From: an uncultured Synergistales bacterium | Lineage (GTDB): Bacteria; Synergistota; Synergistia; Synergistales; Aminobacteriaceae | Length of the DNA stretch: 6,813 nt | Assembly: GCA_937957815.1 (NCBI GenBank) | Contig: CALFXN010000328.1 | Location: 1 to 6,813 of the forward strand | Direction: 5' to 3' | In this document: positions 4,389-6,813 of the stretch, in pieces | How the letters are laid out: every line of letters starts with the position of its first letter | Position numbering within the stretch: the first letter of the stretch is position 1 | Notes under the pieces: model-generated | Databases searched by the model: none | What the model was told of the DNA's origin: nothing | The model's input: the letters and a program-made list of their open reading frames with translations, nothing else | Position numbers and translations under genes: made by a program

Positions 4389-6813
4389 GATGGAAACTTT
4401 CGCTCGCGTTCACCGCGGCAGGTCTGCTCCTTTTCGCCTTCTTTCCCGGCTTCGCCCGGATCTATACGGATTTCCTCTGGTACCACACGGAAGGATTCCT
4501 TTCAATGTGGCTCCGGGACATCCTTTATTCAGGCGCGACGTTCGCGTTCATCTCCGTCGTGAGTTTCCTGTTCCTCGTGTTCCAATGGGGGACCGCGCGA
4601 CGCCGGATCGCGCGTTCTCCGGAGGAGTCTCTTGGAGCCCGCTTCTCGGCGAGGCAGATTCGCGCAGGACTTCTGTTCGCCGCTGCCTTCTTCGCAATTT
4701 CTTTTGGAGGAACGCTCCGCGAACAATGGAAGGTGCTCTTCTCCGCGATCGCCGGCGCTTCGTTCGGCACAGTCGATCCCGTTTTCGGACTCGACGTGGG
4801 TTTTTTCGTTTTCACGCTCCCGGCGCTTTCCTCGATCACCGGGTGGTTTTTTTCTCTCTCGCTGCTCTCTCTGATCGGCTGCGCGGGAATCTACGTCTTC
4901 GGTTCGCTTCCGGATCTCGGGAACACCTCTTTCCGGAGGGCTCGGATCGATGGCAAGGCGACGAGACACCTCCTTCGTCTCGGCGCGTTCGCCGTCTTTC
5001 TCTGGGGTGCCGAACGATGGCTCGCGAGGTACGATGTCCTCTTCTCGACACACGGAGTTCTCTTCGGAGCGAGCTTCGTCGACTCGGCCGTCACGCTTCC
5101 GGCCCAGACGATCCTCGCGCTCCTCTCATGGGCTGCCGCCGCGATTCTGGCGATCCTTCCCCTCCGCAGGGGCATGAAGCCCCTGCTCGCCCTCGCCGCC
5201 GTCGTCCTCGCGGTCCACGTCGTGGCGATCGGCGTTCTTCCCCCGCTCGTCCAGCGTTTCATCGTCGAACCGAACGAGTTCGAACGGGAGCGCCCGTACA
5301 TCGAACGCTGCATCGCCTCAACGCTGAAGGCGTACGGGCTCGACTCGGTGAAAACAGAGACGGTCGTTCCCGCCGCCTCCATCACGGCCGAGGATATTCG
5401 CCGCGAGGAGGAAACTCTCAGGAACATCTGCATCTGGGACGATTCGCCGCTTCTCAGAAGTTATAAGCAGCTCCAGGAGATCCGCACCTATTACGACTTC
5501 GAGCAGGTCGATATGGATCGCTATGTGGTCGGAAACGAGCGCAGGCAGGTGATGCTCTCGGCGCGGGAACTCGATCTCAACGATCTCCAGACACGGACGT
5601 GGGTCAACACGAGGCTCGAATTCACGCATGGCTACGGACTCGTCATGAATCCGGTGACCGAAATCGCGTCCGGAGGACAGCCGAAGCTCTGGATACGGGA
5701 CATTCCGCCGAAATCGTCCGTTCCCGTCAGGATCGACCGCCCGCAGATCTACTTCGGCGAGAAGCCGGCTCCCTACGTCTTCGTCCGGACGACCGTAAAG
5801 GAGTTCGACTATCCGCTCGGCGACAGCAACGCCCGAACGGTTTACGACGGAAAGGGCGGCGTCGGAATCGGTTCCCTGACCCGGCGCGTCGCGTTCGCGG
5901 TTCGATTCGGAGACACGAAGATCCTCTTCACGAACGTCTTCACTCCGGAGAGCCGGATTCTGTACAGGCGATCGGTTACGGAACGTCTCCGCGCGGTCGC
6001 CCCGTTTCTGCTGTTCGACCGGGACCCCTATCTCGCGGTGACGGACGGACGGCTCGTGTGGATCGTCGACGCGATGACCGTCACGGACGGATACCCGTAC
6101 TCGTACCCCGTGACCGTTCGCGACCCGCTCACTTCGGAGCCGAGACGGATCAACGCGATCCGGGGAAGCGTCACGGCGACCGTAGATGCCTACGACGGAA
6201 CGATCACGCTCTACGCGACCGATCCCGACGACCCGATCCTGAAGACGTGGTCCCGGATCTATCCGGGCATCTTCACTCCCGGCGACAGAATGACACCCGA
6301 TCTCAGAAACCATCTGCGATATCCGCGAGACCTCTTTTCCATTCAGGCGGAGATCTACCGCACGTACCACATGAAGGAACCGAATACCTTCTACAATCGC
6401 GAGGACGTCTGGGAGCGGACAACCCGGAACGGACAGCGGCAGGGGATGGATTCCTATTACACGACGCTGCGCCTCAGGGGAGAGGCGGACGTCGAGTTCG
6501 TCCTGATCTCTCCGTTCATGCCGACCGGAAAGGACAATCTCATCGCGTGGATGGCGGGACGCTGCGATGCCCCGAACCGGGGGAAACTCGTGGTCTACAC
6601 GCTTCCCAAGCAGCTTCTCGTGTACGGCCCCGCCCAGGTCGAGGCACTGACGAACCAGCACCCGGAGATTTCCGCGCAACTGTCACTCTGGAGCCAGCGG
6701 GGATCCGACGTCATCCGGGGAAGCTACATCGTGACACCTGTCGGCGACTCACTCCTCTACACGCAGTCGCTCTATCTCAAGGCGGAAAACAGCGACCTTC
6801 CCGAACTCAAAGA
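4385..6813 (+). CDS. UPF0182 (COG1615) family membrane protein of unknown function, C-terminus cut off by the window
   Basis: This is a large integral membrane protein of the uncharacterised UPF0182 family; 809 codons are present and open to the window edge, of a family usually around 900 residues or more. The N-terminal part has about seven hydrophobic spans (roughly 5-24, 47-68, 94-111, 137-172 as a long or split span, 198-213, 238-260 and 264-287). The rest, from about 290, is a large soluble, probably extracytoplasmic domain. Family signatures are DPVFGLDVGFFVFTLP (131-146), VEPNEFERERPYI (294-306), LRNICIWD (345-352), LQEIRTYYDF (363-372), DPYLAVTDGRLVWIVDA from 547, and YGPAQVEALTNQ from 747, followed by QLSLWSQRGSDVIRG and LYLKAENSDLPELK at the edge. 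No frameshift or internal stop was seen. The ATG at 4385 has AGGAGG 10 nt upstream and begins with a typical membrane-anchor start. No biochemical role is established that I know of. It is transcribed away from the TRAP cluster, and I see no functional link to it. Confidence 0.94.
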   Translation, partial: MRWKLSLAFTAAGLLLFAFFPGFARIYTDFLWYHTEGFLSMWLRDILYSGATFAFISVVSFLFLVFQWGTARRRIARSPEESLGARFSARQIRAGLLFAAAFFAISFGGTLREQWKVLFSAIAGASFGTVDPVFGLDVGFFVFTLPALSSITGWFFSLSLLSLIGCAGIYVFGSLPDLGNTSFRRARIDGKATRHLLRLGAFAVFLWGAERWLARYDVLFSTHGVLFGASFVDSAVTLPAQTILALLSWAAAAILAILPLRRGMKPLLALAAVVLAVHVVAIGVLPPLVQRFIVEPNEFERERPYIERCIASTLKAYGLDSVKTETVVPAASITAEDIRREEETLRNICIWDDSPLLRSYKQLQEIRTYYDFEQVDMDRYVVGNERRQVMLSARELDLNDLQTRTWVNTRLEFTHGYGLVMNPVTEIASGGQPKLWIRDIPPKSSVPVRIDRPQIYFGEKPAPYVFVRTTVKEFDYPLGDSNARTVYDGKGGVGIGSLTRRVAFAVRFGDTKILFTNVFTPESRILYRRSVTERLRAVAPFLLFDRDPYLAVTDGRLVWIVDAMTVTDGYPYSYPVTVRDPLTSEPRRINAIRGSVTATVDAYDGTITLYATDPDDPILKTWSRIYPGIFTPGDRMTPDLRNHLRYPRDLFSIQAEIYRTYHMKEPNTFYNREDVWERTTRNGQRQGMDSYYTTLRLRGEADVEFVLISPFMPTGKDNLIAWMAGRCDAPNRGKLVVYTLPKQLLVYGPAQVEALTNQHPEISAQLSLWSQRGSDVIRGSYIVTPVGDSLLYTQSLYLKAENSDLPELK

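Noticed and set aside
4390..5466. Plus-strand open frame in another register at the start of UPF0182
   Set aside because: It is arginine-rich and overlaps the membrane-span region of the UPF0182 frame starting at 4385, which has a better ribosome binding site and family motifs.
5318..6679. Long minus-strand open frame (453 codons) opposite the UPF0182 gene
   Set aside because: The plus strand encodes unmistakable UPF0182 motifs through the whole stretch; the minus-strand product is Arg/Val/Asp-rich with no domain signature.

Overview
This window comes from a GC-rich bacterial chromosome, and its coding regions strongly favour G or C at the third codon position. It holds two divergent transcription units separated by an AT-richer spacer (4131-4384). 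On the minus strand, reading leftwards, lie a GntR/FCD-type regulator, a complete three-part TRAP transporter (dctP, dctQ, dctM), and the N-terminal 160 codons of an isocitrate lyase/PEP mutase superfamily enzyme that runs off the left edge. On the plus strand is the first 809 codons of a UPF0182 (COG1615) membrane protein that runs off the right edge.

The minus-strand genes look like one catabolic cassette. The regulator is followed after 83 nt by the binding protein. A 75-nt gap with a strong hairpin separates dctP from dctQ. dctQ and dctM overlap by 4 nt, and the lyase-family gene starts 26 nt after dctM with its own strong ribosome binding site and a probable TTG start. The likely logic is that an organic acid is captured in the periplasm by DctP, imported by DctQM using an ion gradient, and cleaved in the cytoplasm by the lyase-family enzyme. 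An FCD-domain regulator would sense the same or a related acid. A near-perfect 15-bp palindrome fills the spacer of a candidate gntR promoter and is the best operator candidate. The substrate cannot be read from the sequence. The KKCGH loop of the enzyme points to C-C bond cleavage (methylisocitrate- or dimethylmalate-like 2-hydroxy acids) rather than phosphonate chemistry.

The UPF0182 gene is an unrelated-looking divergent neighbour of unknown function: seven or so N-terminal membrane spans followed by a large soluble domain. A 24-codon leader ORF ends in an ATGA overlap with its start.

A TRAP system with a periplasmic binding protein carrying a Sec signal peptide suggests a cell with a periplasm, or at least an extracytoplasmic binding protein. 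TRAP genes beside UPF0182 in a GC-rich genome would fit an anaerobe such as a member of Synergistota, but this taxonomic guess is weak. I did not find a clearly novel system, RNA gene, mobile element or CRISPR array. The most interesting points are the transporter-lyase pairing, the operator placement and the leader ORF.
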